From CAZPQK01 sp964588695 (lineage in GTDB: Bacteria > Krumholzibacteriota > Krumholzibacteriia > WVZY01 > JAKEHA01), in the NCBI GenBank assembly GCA_964588695.1, contig CAZPQK010000015.1:1-64000 (forward strand): DNA of 64,000 nt, in the 5' to 3' direction. This document shows, piece by piece, positions 1 to 9,200 of this stretch. Positions within the stretch are counted from its first letter, which is position 1, and every line of letters begins with the position of its first letter. The notes beneath the pieces are model-generated. The model saw only the letters and a list, made by a program, of their open reading frames with translations. It had not been told where the DNA came from and ran no database searches. The position numbers and the translations under genes are program-made.

Positions 1-147
1 CACACAGGCGGAGCGAGGTGAGCGAGTGTTGTTCGCCCTCGCGAGCACACAGCGGAGCGAGGTGAGCGAGTGTTGTTCGTCCTCGCGAGCACACAGGCGG
101 AGCGAGGTGAGCGAGTGTTGTTCGCCCTCGCGAGCACACAGCGGCGC
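1..147. repeat. 45-bp tandem repeat array (about 3.2 units, cut by window edge)
   Basis: Units run 1-45, 46-89 and 90-134, with the beginning of a fourth from 135. The second unit lacks one G and has one C-to-T change; otherwise the units are identical. Each contains the palindrome CTCGCGAG and two nearby GAGCGAG motifs. No unique spacers separate the units, so this is a direct tandem array and not CRISPR. It lies just beyond the terminator of the minus-strand lipoprotein gene and probably continues to the left of the window. Function unknown. Confidence 0.85.
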
Positions 148-165
148 AAGCAAAGAACAACGAGA

Positions 166-194
166 AAGGCCACCCCGAACTTCGGAGTGGCCTT
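166..194 (-). terminator. Rho-independent terminator of the lipoprotein gene
   Basis: An inverted repeat pairs AAGGCCAC (166-173) with GTGGCCTT (187-194); an inner CCGAA/TTCGG stem extends it with one mismatch. On the minus strand it is followed by a T-rich stretch and lies about 30 bp past the stop at 224. Confidence 0.75.
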
Positions 195-223
195 CAAACC
201 TGCGGTTATCCAGGTCGTGTGCG

Positions 224-823
224 TTAATCCTCGACCTTCGTGACCTTGCCGTCGATCACGTATATGTACTTGTTCCGCTTCTGCTTCGCGTCCGGGTAAA
301 TCCACTGTTCGTTCTTCTTGCCGCCGATCTCGTTTACGTTAACGTCGGCGGGATGTCCCCACGACTCGATCGCCGCTTCGGCAGGCATACCGATAATAAT
401 CTCGTGTGCAGCAATCGCGCGGGCCGTCTTCTTGCCCCACTTACGAATATACGCAACCTGGCGCAGCACCGGATCTTCGTACCAGAAAATCTCATCGAGA
501 CGGGCGTCGATCTTTTGCTTGGTCAGCGGGCGCTCGATGTCGAGGTCGTACTTGATGCGCGTCTTATTGTTGGGCGTCTTGACCAGCACAGCACCGCCGT
601 AGGCCATGTTGACGTCGACGATTTTCACTTTGGTGTCGCGGTCGATAGAACCGCCTTCGCCGATGTCCTCAATCACCTGGCGCGTCCACGCCGAACGATC
701 GCGGTAGTCTTCGTGTACCGACATCTGATCTTCGATCGGCATGTCTTTGACAAACACCTGCTTGGCCTTGCTGCAGCCCACGACCGCCATCGCCAGACAG
801 GCCAGAATCATTACTCGCTTCAC
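224..823 (-). CDS. Putative lipoprotein with BamE/SmpA-like C-terminal motif
   Basis: The 199-aa product has a basic N-terminus, a hydrophobic segment and a lipobox-like VVGC with the cysteine at residue 17, so it is probably a lipidated envelope protein. The C-terminal third carries a G-M-P...E...WG.P pattern followed by EQWIY and a YIYVIDGKV strand, which resembles the BamE/SmpA-type small fold in which a WG(x)P turn is followed by a W-Y strand and a G-K-V strand. The middle section is not recognised. The start is GTG at 823, preceded by a purine-rich AGAGGTG about 8 nt upstream. It stands 104 bp downstream of yraN with its own terminator. The BamE link is by motif only, and no BAM partners are visible nearby. 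Confidence 0.72.
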   Translation of the reverse strand: MKRVMILACLAMAVVGCSKAKQVFVKDMPIEDQMSVHEDYRDRSAWTRQVIEDIGEGGSIDRDTKVKIVDVNMAYGGAVLVKTPNNKTRIKYDLDIERPLTKQKIDARLDEIFWYEDPVLRQVAYIRKWGKKTARAIAAHEIIIGMPAEAAIESWGHPADVNVNEIGGKKNEQWIYPDAKQKRNKYIYVIDGKVTKVED

Positions 824-927
824 GCGTTCACCTCTTTGCTTGCGGCGCCGGTGGGACGGCAGCCAGTTGTTGCGACGCGACAGTCCCTAGTTTGCCGCGA
901 ATCTAACACCACGTTTACGACACGCGG

Positions 928-1281
928 TTATCGCACGCCGCGGATGTGGTTCACCGTCATCGTTTCCATGCGGTCGTCGATGTCGATCGCAATCAGATCG
1001 ACACGCGGCCGCAAGTGGCCCGCCTGTTCGGCGATGCCGGTAATGGCTTCGCGGACGCGGGCAAGCTGAGGGCGGGCCAGACTCTCCAGCGCGGAACCGT
1101 AACGGCGCCCGCGACGAAGTTTCACTTCTACCGCCACCAGCCAGTCGCCGTCGATGGCGACCAGGTCGACCTCGCGGCGCGCGTAACGCACGTTGTGGTC
1201 GACAATCGTAAATCCTTTTAGTCGCAAGAACTCTGCAGCGATTGCTTCGCCGCGACTCCCGCGCCGTCGAGTGTTCTCCAT
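928..1281 (-). CDS. yraN: YraN/UPF0102 family putative endonuclease-fold protein
   Basis: The 117-aa product shows the UPF0102 pattern: RGSRGE near the N-terminus, then NVRYARREVDLVAIDGDW and VAVEVKLRR. This is the D...E-x-K layout of restriction-endonuclease-like folds, and the family is usually about 110-125 aa. The ATG at 1281 is chosen because GGGGAGG lies just upstream. A longer in-frame start at 1353 would add 24 residues not typical of the family. It follows rnhB, the classical order after rpsP-rimM-trmD-rplS. The biochemical role of the family is not well established. The residue before the E-V-D-L motif is R where many members have G. Confidence 0.88.
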   Translation of the reverse strand: MENTRRRGSRGEAIAAEFLRLKGFTIVDHNVRYARREVDLVAIDGDWLVAVEVKLRRGRRYGSALESLARPQLARVREAITGIAEQAGHLRPRVDLIAIDIDDRMETMTVNHIRGVR

Positions 1282-1419
1282 CCCATCCTCCCCAACAACC
1301 TCGCATCGCGAGATACCCAACACTATTCCACCCAGTCGCCCGCTCGCGCGCACCTTAAACGACGCTCACCCGAGCGTCACCTCCCCGCCCTACCGGGCCA
1401 CCTTGCGGCGACCCTCATA

Positions 1420-2106
1420 CTATAAAAAGCTCGCCTGGGTTTTATCAATGGCTTTTGGCTGAAAAGATACCCGGTGCGCTGGGCTAAGTCCCAGTCGTGA
1501 AATAGCTTCCAGGTGAGTTTCGGTGCCGTAGCCCTTGTGCTGATCAAACCCGTACTCGGCGTATTTGCCGTGCAGGCCGGCCATGAACCGGTCACGCGTC
1601 ACTTTGGCCACAATCGAGGCGGCCGCGATACACAGGCTGGTCGCGTCGCCCTTGGGCACGGGGGCGACCCTGCCTTCCCACTCAAAGATGTCGCGGCCGT
1701 CGACCAGAATCAAATCGGGTGCGCGCTTTAGCAGCACTGCGGCCGTGCGCATCGTCAACAGCGTGGCGCGCAAAATGTTGTGTCGATCGATGAGCGCCGG
1801 TGGCCCCAGCGCAACACCCACCGCGCTTGCCCTGGCCATGACCAGGTCGAACTGCTCGTCGCGTTCGGATTCGGACAAATCTTTGGAATCGGTGACCCCA
1901 AAAAGGCCGGGGTCGTCGGGGAGGATCACAGCGGCGCAGCACACGGGGCCCGCCAGGGCCCCGCGTCCCGCTTCGTCGATGCCCGCGACAACGCCGACGC
2001 CAGCATGGGCGGCGACATCGCGGTCGTACTGCAGGAGCGCCTGGTAGCGCTCGCGCAGTCGAGCTTCGTTAGCTCTTTTTCTCCTTGATCCGGGCTGCTT
2101 TACCAA
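1420..2106 (-). CDS. rnhB: Ribonuclease HII
   Basis: This enzyme cleaves the RNA strand of RNA-DNA hybrids and removes misincorporated ribonucleotides. The family signature GIDEAGRGALAGP is present near residue 43 and supplies the first Asp and Glu ligands. Further acidic positions lie in LILVDGRD and in ASIVAKVTRDR. The length of 228 aa is normal. The reading frame opens with TTG at 2106, overlapping the end of rplS by 38 bp. No ATG or GTG precedes the catalytic motif, and the rplS tail supplies a purine-rich AAGGAG inside the overlap, so the exact start is uncertain while the frame is clear. Translational coupling to rplS is likely. Confidence 0.95.
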   Translation of the reverse strand: MVKQPGSRRKRANEARLRERYQALLQYDRDVAAHAGVGVVAGIDEAGRGALAGPVCCAAVILPDDPGLFGVTDSKDLSESERDEQFDLVMARASAVGVALGPPALIDRHNILRATLLTMRTAAVLLKRAPDLILVDGRDIFEWEGRVAPVPKGDATSLCIAAASIVAKVTRDRFMAGLHGKYAEYGFDQHKGYGTETHLEAISRLGLSPAHRVSFQPKAIDKTQASFL

Positions 2107-2413
2107 CGCGGTCTCTCAGGTAGTAGAGCTTGGCGCGACGGATTTTACCGCGGCGCACAACTTTGATGGATTTGATGTTGGGCGAATGCGCCGGAAACAC
2201 ACGCTCCACGCCGACTCCGCCGCTAATCTTGCGCACGGTAAACGACTCACCGGCGCCCGAACCGCGCTTCTTGATGACAACTCCCTGAAACGCTTGCTCG
2301 CGCTCTTTGTTGCCTTCAACCACGCGGACCATGATCTTGACGGTATCACCGATGTTAAAGCCCGCGGCTTTTTCGCCGAGAACTTTCTTTTCGAACCGTT
2401 GGATCGTGTTCAT
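2069..2413 (-). CDS. rplS: 50S ribosomal protein L19
   Basis: L19 sits at the 30S-50S interface of the ribosome. The 114-aa product has the family layout: FNIGDTVKIMVRVVEGNKER, then FQGVVIKKRGSG, FTVRKISGGVGVERVFP and HSPNIKSIKVVRRGK, ending in RRAKLYYLRDRVGKAARIKEKK. Length is standard. A strong AGGAGG lies a few bases upstream of the ATG. It lies 37 bp after trmD and overlaps rnhB, as in many bacteria. Confidence 0.98.
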   Translation of the reverse strand: MNTIQRFEKKVLGEKAAGFNIGDTVKIMVRVVEGNKEREQAFQGVVIKKRGSGAGESFTVRKISGGVGVERVFPAHSPNIKSIKVVRRGKIRRAKLYYLRDRVGKAARIKEKKS

Positions 2414-2449
2414 GACTACCTCCTAAAACGCGCGTCGGCGCGCTTGCTC

Positions 2450-3139
2450 TTACTCGTCGCCTTCTAGTAAATCCGGGCGACTCCGACGGGTGCGTTCTTG
2501 CGAAGACTCCCGTCGCCACTTTTCAATTTCTGCGTGGTGGCCGGACAATAACACGTCCGGTACCTTTAACCCCCGAAACTCTTCGGGGCGCGTGTAGTAG
2601 GCGCAATCCAACCCGCCGTTCCACGCGTCTTCAAAACTATCGCTGTCGCCAGAATCCTGGTTGCCCAGGACGCCGTCGCGCAGCCTTACCGTCGCTTCAA
2701 TCATCGCGGCGGCGGCTAACTCGCCCCCGCTTAAAATGAAATCGCCCAACGAGTATTCATGCGTGACAACCAAGTCGCGCACTCGTTCATCGATGCCTTT
2801 GTAGCGGCCGCAGATAAACGTCAATTCTTCTTCGCTCGCCAGTTGGCGAGCCTCTGTCTGGTCGAACCGCTTGCCGCCCGGCGTCATCAGGATAACCGGC
2901 GACCCGTCCGTGCGGTTTAGGCTTTCCACCGCGTCGACCAGGGGCTGGGCCATCATCACCATTCCGGCGCCGCCGCCGTAAGGCGTGTCGTCGACCGTCT
3001 TGTGGTTGTCGCTGGTAAATTCGCGCGGGCTGACGCTGCGATAACTTACCAGGCCCTTACCCGCCGCCACTTGCAACATCCCCATGGAGAACACGTGCTC
3101 CATTACTTCGGGAAAAATGCTGACGACGTTAATCTTCAT
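2450..3139 (-). CDS. trmD: tRNA (guanine-N1)-methyltransferase TrmD
   Basis: TrmD makes m1G37 in tRNAs that read CNN-type codons and so protects the reading frame. The 229-aa product begins MKINVVSIFPE and contains TPYGGGAGMVM, ICGRYKGIDERV, YSLGDFILSGGELAA and LLSGHHAEIEKWRR, which are the SPOUT-knot and tRNA-binding motifs of the family. The ATG at 3139 is preferred over the more upstream one at 3157, because family members begin at this point. It then overlaps the rimM stop by 11 bp, which suggests coupling. Confidence 0.97.
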   Translation of the reverse strand: MKINVVSIFPEVMEHVFSMGMLQVAAGKGLVSYRSVSPREFTSDNHKTVDDTPYGGGAGMVMMAQPLVDAVESLNRTDGSPVILMTPGGKRFDQTEARQLASEEELTFICGRYKGIDERVRDLVVTHEYSLGDFILSGGELAAAAMIEATVRLRDGVLGNQDSGDSDSFEDAWNGGLDCAYYTRPEEFRGLKVPDVLLSGHHAEIEKWRRESSQERTRRSRPDLLEGDE

Positions 3140-3710
3140 CGTTGCCGTCGGCCTCACCGGAATCGATGAGCCCGGGAATCGGCTTAATCACCAGGACACC
3201 GGTTTCTTCGTCGAGAGAGTCGATAAACTCATCGACCGCCGGGATCAAAAACTGTTTACCATCGTCACTGACGACTTCGTACACGTCGTGCGCGCTCGAC
3301 ATCATCACGCCTTCGACGGTGCCGACGATATCGCCGTCGACGGTTTTCACCAGTACACCTTCCACCTGGAAGGGCAGCACTTCGTCGGGCAGTTCGACGT
3401 CGAGGTTGTCGAGGTCGACAAAGATGTCCGACCCAACGACCGCCTCGGCGGCGTTGCGGTCGGTGATGCCATCCACAATCACCACGTACGAGTTGCCGTG
3501 AGGCCGATAGCGACTAAACGAAATCGCTTTGCGCGCGCTCTTGCCCGCGCCGCCCGCGTTACTGCCGCGGGCCATCGCCAACGTCTGCGAGTCCATTAAC
3601 TCGTCCCAGAAGTCGGGCGACGGATGAAATTTTAGTTCCCCTTTAATGCCGAACGCTTTGACCAGTCGCCCAATCAACACTTCGCGTCGGCGCGCCTGTG
3701 CCTCGCTCAT
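3129..3710 (-). CDS. rimM: 16S rRNA processing protein RimM
   Basis: RimM helps mature the 30S head by acting on 16S rRNA near S19. The 193-aa product has the N-terminal RimM barrel (VLIGRLVKAFGIKGELKFHP) and a C-terminal PRC-barrel-like half (FQVEGVLVKTVDGDIVGTVEGV, then DDGKQFLIPAVDEFI). It overlaps khpA by 4 bp through ATGA and trmD by 11 bp, the standard order of this operon. The linker near residues 50-60 (NAGGAGKSARKA) is more Gly/Ala-rich than usual, but length remains normal. Confidence 0.95.
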   Translation of the reverse strand: MSEAQARRREVLIGRLVKAFGIKGELKFHPSPDFWDELMDSQTLAMARGSNAGGAGKSARKAISFSRYRPHGNSYVVIVDGITDRNAAEAVVGSDIFVDLDNLDVELPDEVLPFQVEGVLVKTVDGDIVGTVEGVMMSSAHDVYEVVSDDGKQFLIPAVDEFIDSLDEETGVLVIKPIPGLIDSGEADGNDED

Positions 3711-3961
3711 TCCTTAATTTCGAAGATGATCTTCTCGCCGGCTTTGCTGGCGGCGGCGTTAACGATCGTGCGGATCGCGCGGGCAGTCTGGCCGTTCTTG
3801 CCAATGACTTTGCCCAGGTCGGCGGGGTCCACCGACAACTCCATGACGGTGTAGCTTTCTTTTTGCGAACGCTTCACCTTTACCGACTTGTTGGTTTCCA
3901 CCAACGAGCCGGCGACATATTCGATCAACGACTGGATCGAGTCTTGATTCACATCGCCCAT
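3707..3961 (-). CDS. khpA: KH-domain RNA-binding protein KhpA
   Basis: This 84-aa single KH-domain protein has the GxxG loop in VIGKNGQTARAIRTIV. In Gram-positive bacteria KhpA pairs with KhpB/Jag and binds RNA, affecting envelope growth; here the role is inferred from family. An AAGGAG lies about 7 nt before the ATG. It lies between rpsP and rimM, its usual place, and shares ATGA with the rimM start. Confidence 0.95.
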   Translation of the reverse strand: MGDVNQDSIQSLIEYVAGSLVETNKSVKVKRSQKESYTVMELSVDPADLGKVIGKNGQTARAIRTIVNAAASKAGEKIIFEIKE

Positions 3962-4090
3962 CTCGGGGCTCCTTCTTTATGGGCCGTGTTGCACGGCTTA
4001 TTATTCGTCAGTCAACGCGCCACTGGTACTCGCGCGCGAACGCCTCGGCCGTCAAGAGAGACGCCCGCGGGAACGTTCCGGCGGCTGCGC

Positions 4091-4651
4091 TTACTCGGAC
4101 TTCTCTGCGGCTTCGTCGCCGCCATCAGCGGCGTCGTCGGCACCAGCTTCGGCGCTTTCGCCTGCGTCGGCTTCGGCAGCCTCCGCTTCTGCGGCTTCCG
4201 CGGCCTTAGCTTCGGCCTCGGCGGCGGCAGCAGCCTCTGCTTCGGCTTTCGCTTTGGCGGCGGCTTCGGCTTCGACCTTCTTCTTGGCAGCCTCTTTTTC
4301 GGCAGCGCGCTCTTCGGGCGACTTACCCTTGGTTTCTTTTGCTTTTAGTTCTTCGACTTTTGCGTCGAGGTCTTCCAGCGATACGCCTTGCTTAACCAGG
4401 CTCCACTTTTTGAGGGTGCCGGCGCGACGCAACAGGCCGCGAGCGTTTTCGCTGGGAATGGCGCCGTGACCGAGCCACTTAAACACGAGCTCTTCTTTAA
4501 CCGTGAGCTCGGCGTCTTTGGTCATCGGGTTGTAGGTGCCCAACGTTTCAATGAAACGACCGTCGCGCGGGCTGCGCGAATCGGCAGCGACGATACGGTA
4601 GAACGGGCGCTTCTTCGAGCCCATGCGTTTGAGTCTAATTTTGACGGCCAA
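4091..4651 (-). CDS. rpsP: 30S ribosomal protein S16 with long Ala/Glu-rich C-terminal extension
   Basis: The first about 85 residues are a standard S16: MAVKIRLKRMGSKKRPFYR, DSRSPRDGRFIE, LGTYNP and the K-W-L-GHGA-P-S segment. S16 is usually 80-90 aa, but this product is 186 aa. The extra 100 residues begin with a charged helix (VEELKAKE, EERAAEKEAAKKK) and continue as repeated Ala-Glu-Ala-Lys and Ala-Glu steps, ending in an acidic tail. They are probably a long single alpha-helix projecting from the ribosome surface, with no known domain. The gene follows ffh by 69 bp and leads the rimM-trmD-rplS run. The frame is continuous; no frameshift is needed. Confidence 0.95.
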   Translation of the reverse strand: MAVKIRLKRMGSKKRPFYRIVAADSRSPRDGRFIETLGTYNPMTKDAELTVKEELVFKWLGHGAIPSENARGLLRRAGTLKKWSLVKQGVSLEDLDAKVEELKAKETKGKSPEERAAEKEAAKKKVEAEAAAKAKAEAEAAAAAEAEAKAAEAAEAEAAEADAGESAEAGADDAADGGDEAAEKSE

Positions 4652-4720
4652 ACTACTTACCTCCGAAACGGACTTTGTTGTTTTGTCGCGAGCGGTGTGT
4701 CGCCGCGACGGTCAGACAAT

Positions 4721-6043
4721 CTAGTTAAACGAAAACGGGAGCTTCTTGCGTCCCTTCATTTTCGTCATGGTTTTCATCATTTTCTTCATCTGCTGAAACT
4801 GCTTCAGCAGCTGGTTTACAGCCTGAACGCTGGTCCCGCTCCCCTTCGCGATGCGTTTGCGACGGCTACCGTTAATGATGCCGGGGCGCAGGCGTTCTTC
4901 CATCGTCATCGAGTTGATGATGGCCTCGACGCGGTCGAACTGTTTGGGATCCACGGTGACGCCCTTCATGGCTTTGCTGGCACCGGGGATCATTTTGAGC
5001 AAGTCGTCAAGCGGCCCCATCTTTTTGAGGCGGCCCAACTCGTCTTTGAAATCGCTCAGCGTGAACGTTTGGTCACGCATGCGCTTTTCCAATTTGGCGG
5101 CTTGCTCTTCGTCGATCGTCTCTTGGGTTTTTTCAATGAGCGACAACATATCGCCCATACCCAAAATGCGACCGGCCATCCGGTCGGGGTGGAACAGTTC
5201 CAGGTCGCTGATCTTTTCGCCAATGCTGGCAAAACGAATCGGCTGCCCGGTGACTTGTTTCACCGACAACGCGGCACCGCCACGCGCATCACCATCCAGT
5301 TTGGTCAGAACGACGCCAGTAAAATCGATTCGGTCAAGAAAGGAACTAGCGACATTCACGGCCTCCTGGCCGGTCATGCTATCTAACACGAGCAGCGTTT
5401 CTTCCGGGTCGGCGAGACCCTTTAGGTTCGCAAGCTCGTTCATCATCTCTTCGTCGATCTGCAGTCGTCCCGCTGTATCCAGGATCAGCGTGTCGCACAT
5501 GCGCTCTTCGGCGGCGCGCACGGCGCGCTTGTACAGATCGGGGACGTCCTTGTCGTCGGGGGCTCCCCGAAAAACTGGAACGTCGATTTGCTTGCCGAGA
5601 ATCTCCAACTGGTCGGCCGCGGCGGGGCGGTAGACATCGAGGGCGGCCAGCAAGGGTTTGCGGCCGCTCTTGCGGATGAACTGTGCAAGCTTGGCGCAGA
5701 AAGTTGTCTTCCCCGCGCCCTGCAACCCCAGCACCATGACAGCGCTATCGGGTCGCGTCAGACGAAACGGCACCGCGGTGCCGCCGAGGAGTTCGGTCAT
5801 CTCCTCATTAACAATCTTGATAATCTGTTGTTCGGGCGTGAAGGACTTGATGACCTCCTCGCCGATTAATCTCTCTTCCACGCGGGCGACGAACTGCTTG
5901 GCCACGCGGAAGTTAACGTCGGCTTCTAAGAGCGCGCGACGCACCTCGCGGGTGGTGTCCTTGACGTCCTTCTCGGTGAGTTTTCCGCGCGAGCGGATCT
6001 TCGAGAAGATGCCGTCGAACTTCTCCTGCAGACTCGTGAACAT
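4721..6043 (-). CDS. ffh: Signal recognition particle protein Ffh (SRP54)
   Basis: Ffh binds signal sequences of nascent membrane proteins together with 4.5S RNA and delivers them to FtsY. The 440-aa product has the N domain (1-90), a G domain with GLQGAGKT at 106-113, DTAGR at 189-193 and TKLDGDARGG at 247-256, and a C-terminal M domain containing GDMLSLIEK, RRKRIAKGSG and a methionine-rich end (FQQMKKMMKTMTKMKG). Length is typical. It is the first gene of the minus-strand translation block. No 4.5S RNA gene was recognised in the window. Confidence 0.98.
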   Translation of the reverse strand: MFTSLQEKFDGIFSKIRSRGKLTEKDVKDTTREVRRALLEADVNFRVAKQFVARVEERLIGEEVIKSFTPEQQIIKIVNEEMTELLGGTAVPFRLTRPDSAVMVLGLQGAGKTTFCAKLAQFIRKSGRKPLLAALDVYRPAAADQLEILGKQIDVPVFRGAPDDKDVPDLYKRAVRAAEERMCDTLILDTAGRLQIDEEMMNELANLKGLADPEETLLVLDSMTGQEAVNVASSFLDRIDFTGVVLTKLDGDARGGAALSVKQVTGQPIRFASIGEKISDLELFHPDRMAGRILGMGDMLSLIEKTQETIDEEQAAKLEKRMRDQTFTLSDFKDELGRLKKMGPLDDLLKMIPGASKAMKGVTVDPKQFDRVEAIINSMTMEERLRPGIINGSRRKRIAKGSGTSVQAVNQLLKQFQQMKKMMKTMTKMKGRKKLPFSFN

Positions 6044-6299
6044 ACCCTATCCCCGGACGCACGACGGCCCGGCCCCAGGGCTTCCGAGGTCGGAACTACA
6101 CTAACGTGTTGCGTTACTTGATATTAGACCGAATCGCTTGAAGCGACCCCACAATGTACCAAACGGGGACCGCTGGTGCAACCCCCAAACGGTGGGGCGG
6201 TTAGGGGGTTTGGCGGGTGGGTTCTCGGGGTTTTCGGTCTCTCCGTGCCCGCTTGGTCGACACATACTCGAATGCAGGTAGATCCGTTCAATCTAAAGT
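6044..6299. other. Intergenic region between the STAND ATPase and ffh
   Basis: This 256-bp gap holds no credible gene; an open frame of 108 codons on the minus strand (6124-6450) is low-complexity, Pro/Arg-rich and overlaps the ATPase gene. Near its left part is a 13-bp palindrome TCGCTTGAAGCGA at 6134-6146, about 90 bp before ffh, with a TAATAT-like box just downstream on the minus strand. The ffh promoter is probably here. The stretch 6180-6220 is G-rich on the plus strand and could be a remnant of the junction with the acquired ATPase gene. Confidence 0.5.
6134..6146. promoter_or_regulatory. 13-bp palindrome upstream of ffh
   Basis: TCGCTT-G-AAGCGA is a perfect inverted repeat around one central base. 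On the minus strand it precedes a TAATAT hexamer by a few bases. It could be an operator or part of a hairpin; nothing more can be said from sequence. Confidence 0.3.
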
Positions 6300-9200
6300 T
6301 TAGGGGGCGACGCCTGGCTCTCGAAAGCGGGTTCCCATGCTGCCAACCAGTTCGCCATCCGCTGCAATCCTGAACGCTCCACTCGCTTCCAGCCAGCCCA
6401 AGGGCTGCCCGACACCACCCAACAGGCACTTCTCTCCGATTACAACCCATATCGGCGCGAGATCGTTGCGTTTCAAAAAAGCTTCGAATCTGTCTCTATT
6501 CACAACCACGCACTTAGGTCCGCCTTCTATCCGCAGATCAAACGCTACTGGACGGCCGCGGCCGTCGCAGAACTGTCCATCGGCGTTAGGATGTTTGAGA
6601 CCCAACGCACGAACCAGCCGATGACTAGGAAGTTGAATGTGAGGTGTTCCGTCAAAGGACGCATCATCTGATGAGATTCCAAGGTACTCCTCGCGTCCGT
6701 TCATCACACGCCACCGACTATTTTCGATCGACGACCACGGTGATGAGTACTCGGACATCGATGGTGCCCATGGCCACTCACCTATGAAAACCCCTCGCAT
6801 TTGAAAGGGCTCCGGCATCCAACGCCCCATGAAATTCTGTGTCTGCGCCCATTCAAAAACCTCGTCAATAAATTTAGCCCTGACAAAATAGCAGTTCACA
6901 ATGAACCATACTTGCCGTGTAAGACTTGAAAACCTCTCTTCCTCTGGAGCGTGCTTTTCTTCCCAATTCAGTCCCCCTCCGCACGACAGCCACTCACCTT
7001 CGGATTCATCGTGTAGAAGGATCGCGTTCTCGATCGGCGGTAGATCCTTAGCATCTCTTAGCCAGTCACTATTGGATTCAATTCGACCTTTGTCCTGGTA
7101 CTCCATGCGGCTAAGAGCAGCGTTAAACTGCGGAAGTCGGCGCTGATTGGTCACCGGGATACTCGGTAGCACCATCGAGGGGTCTATGTCGCGAGCCCCA
7201 ACCTGCCACGGCCCCTCATACTGCACAATCTTATAGCCCACTGACTGTGTCTTAAACTTGAAGTTGTCGGCCAGTCTCGCGAGCAATTCGTGAAATGCTA
7301 TCCACTGGTACTTCTTGCCAATAGGTTCCGAAACAACAAATTCCGCATGACCGGAACTGCGCCTAACCTGGAAATCAAAATCGCCGTGCAGCTTCGCGCT
7401 CCAACCGAGTTGCACGACTCTGTTGAACAACCACCGCTCGGCACGCGACACATCAAAGTCTTCGAGTGGATCCTGTACGGAACCGTGTTCGTCAACATAG
7501 GGCCGAATCTCTTTGCGAAAGAACCTTGCCGCTCTAGCGTTTAGCGCCCTTTCGAAAAGACCCAACAACGATGACATGCCGCGAACGGGTTGCTCCGGCC
7601 AAATCAGCGGTCCAAACCTTAGACCATGCATAGTTCGATTCATCGCGAAACAGAGTTCTAGTTCATCAGGTTTGAGCATCTCTTTGAACTGCTTTACAGC
7701 CTCGATTCGAGGCATCCACTGTTGGCCCAATCTAATGCCAGTCCAGTGTCTAACGCTTGTGTCCAGAACTTGTCTGCTGAAATCCGCAACTTGTCTGTCA
7801 GACTCCATTACGGAAGACCATATGTCGATCAAGCCTCGATCTTCACTTTCACCCTCAAAAAACTCGTAGGGGTAGTACTTTCGCTTCAAAGTCGCCAACG
7901 TCGGGACTCTAACTGGGAACTTGCTTGAGTATGGGGGGCTCAAGCGTTTCATGCTCACACGTACCGGCGCCTTGTTATTCAAGGCAAGCTCCACAATGCC
8001 GCGAGCATAGTCTCGGGTCAAAACGTGAACCGGCAGCTTATTCCGCACGAAGTTTCTTCCGTAAACGTACCGCGCTATCTTCGTCAAATTCGCCACGTCA
8101 TCTTGCCGAAGCATACAAGCGCCAAACACCGCAGCGTACACTCGCTCTAGAACATACGGATCATCCACATCCTCGAATTGCCGAAGCAGCGGCAACGCAG
8201 TGCTTAGCCTGCCGGCTAGTAGACTCGCGACTGCTTTTGTCGAACAGTCCCGAAGAGATCGATTTGATGAGGTGAGAAACCAACACAATACGGTCGCCAA
8301 CAACCGTATAGGCTTGTCAGAAATATGATCTTTGTCGTGCTGAGACCATGCCCATGTCACGATCCGATCCACGGCCTCCTTTGCACCATACTCGTAGTGT
8401 ATAAACGCCGACCAATGCGAGTCCCGCTCGGGCATTTTCATCTTGATAAGATAGTGATGAAGAAAATCCCCATTCAGTGGATGGTCAGGTACCGACGCGA
8501 CTGTTAGAACAGAATTCATCAGCATGGGAAAACCATCGTTGTAGCGCAGCACAACATCATTGATGTACGCGAACGTGTTCTTAAGGTCATGCGTGAATGC
8601 GCTTGCTTTCCGCCAGATTAGACTGGAGATGAACGCTTCTAGTCCGACCTGTGTATCTCGCAGGTACGGCGCTACCTCTACAAAATCAACTCCCTTGAGG
8701 TGCTCAGGACACTGCACAGACAGTGCTTCTATGAGACCCGAGTCCCATGATTGCGCCAGCATCTTCCCGATTTTTGTTCTTCTGGAGAAGAAACGCCGTG
8801 CGTTAAGCAGCGTTTTGGTATCGCCGCCCAGAGCAGCTTCGTACTTCTTGAAGATATATCGCCCAACTAGATGATCGCTGAAACGCTGAAATGGGAAGCG
8901 ATAATAGATCGCTGGCGACGAACCTTTCTCCTGCCCGACTGCGATACGAACAAGCAACAAGTTGCGATCTAATGCGGTCAAGAACGCCGAATGGTCTATG
9001 GTTGGATAAGCTGACTCAATGACGCCCTTCAGGTCGGCCTCGGACACTCTGTCCGTCGCACCGTCGATCATCCGAGATGCCACTGGTTTGATCACTCGAT
9101 TCCAGACACTAGCTTTTGACCCGTGCGGGATCCCGAACTGCTTCGCGACAGTAGCGGAAGCGCTCGCTATAAACGATTCGAATATGTAGGTCGACCCTTC

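Noticed and set aside
1..147. CRISPR array
   Set aside because: The units abut directly, without unique spacers, and no cas gene is present.
26..1069. A 347-codon open frame on the plus strand at the left edge
   Set aside because: It runs through the tandem repeat and antisense to the lipoprotein and yraN genes, has no family resemblance, and its composition follows the repeat.
3698..4348. A Gly/Phe-rich 216-codon frame on the plus strand
   Set aside because: It is the antisense shadow of the Ala/Glu-rich S16 tail and khpA; its composition is explained by the complementary codons.
6124..6450. A 108-codon frame between ffh and the STAND gene
   Set aside because: It overlaps the STAND gene in another frame, is Pro/Arg/Thr-rich and has no recognisable motif.
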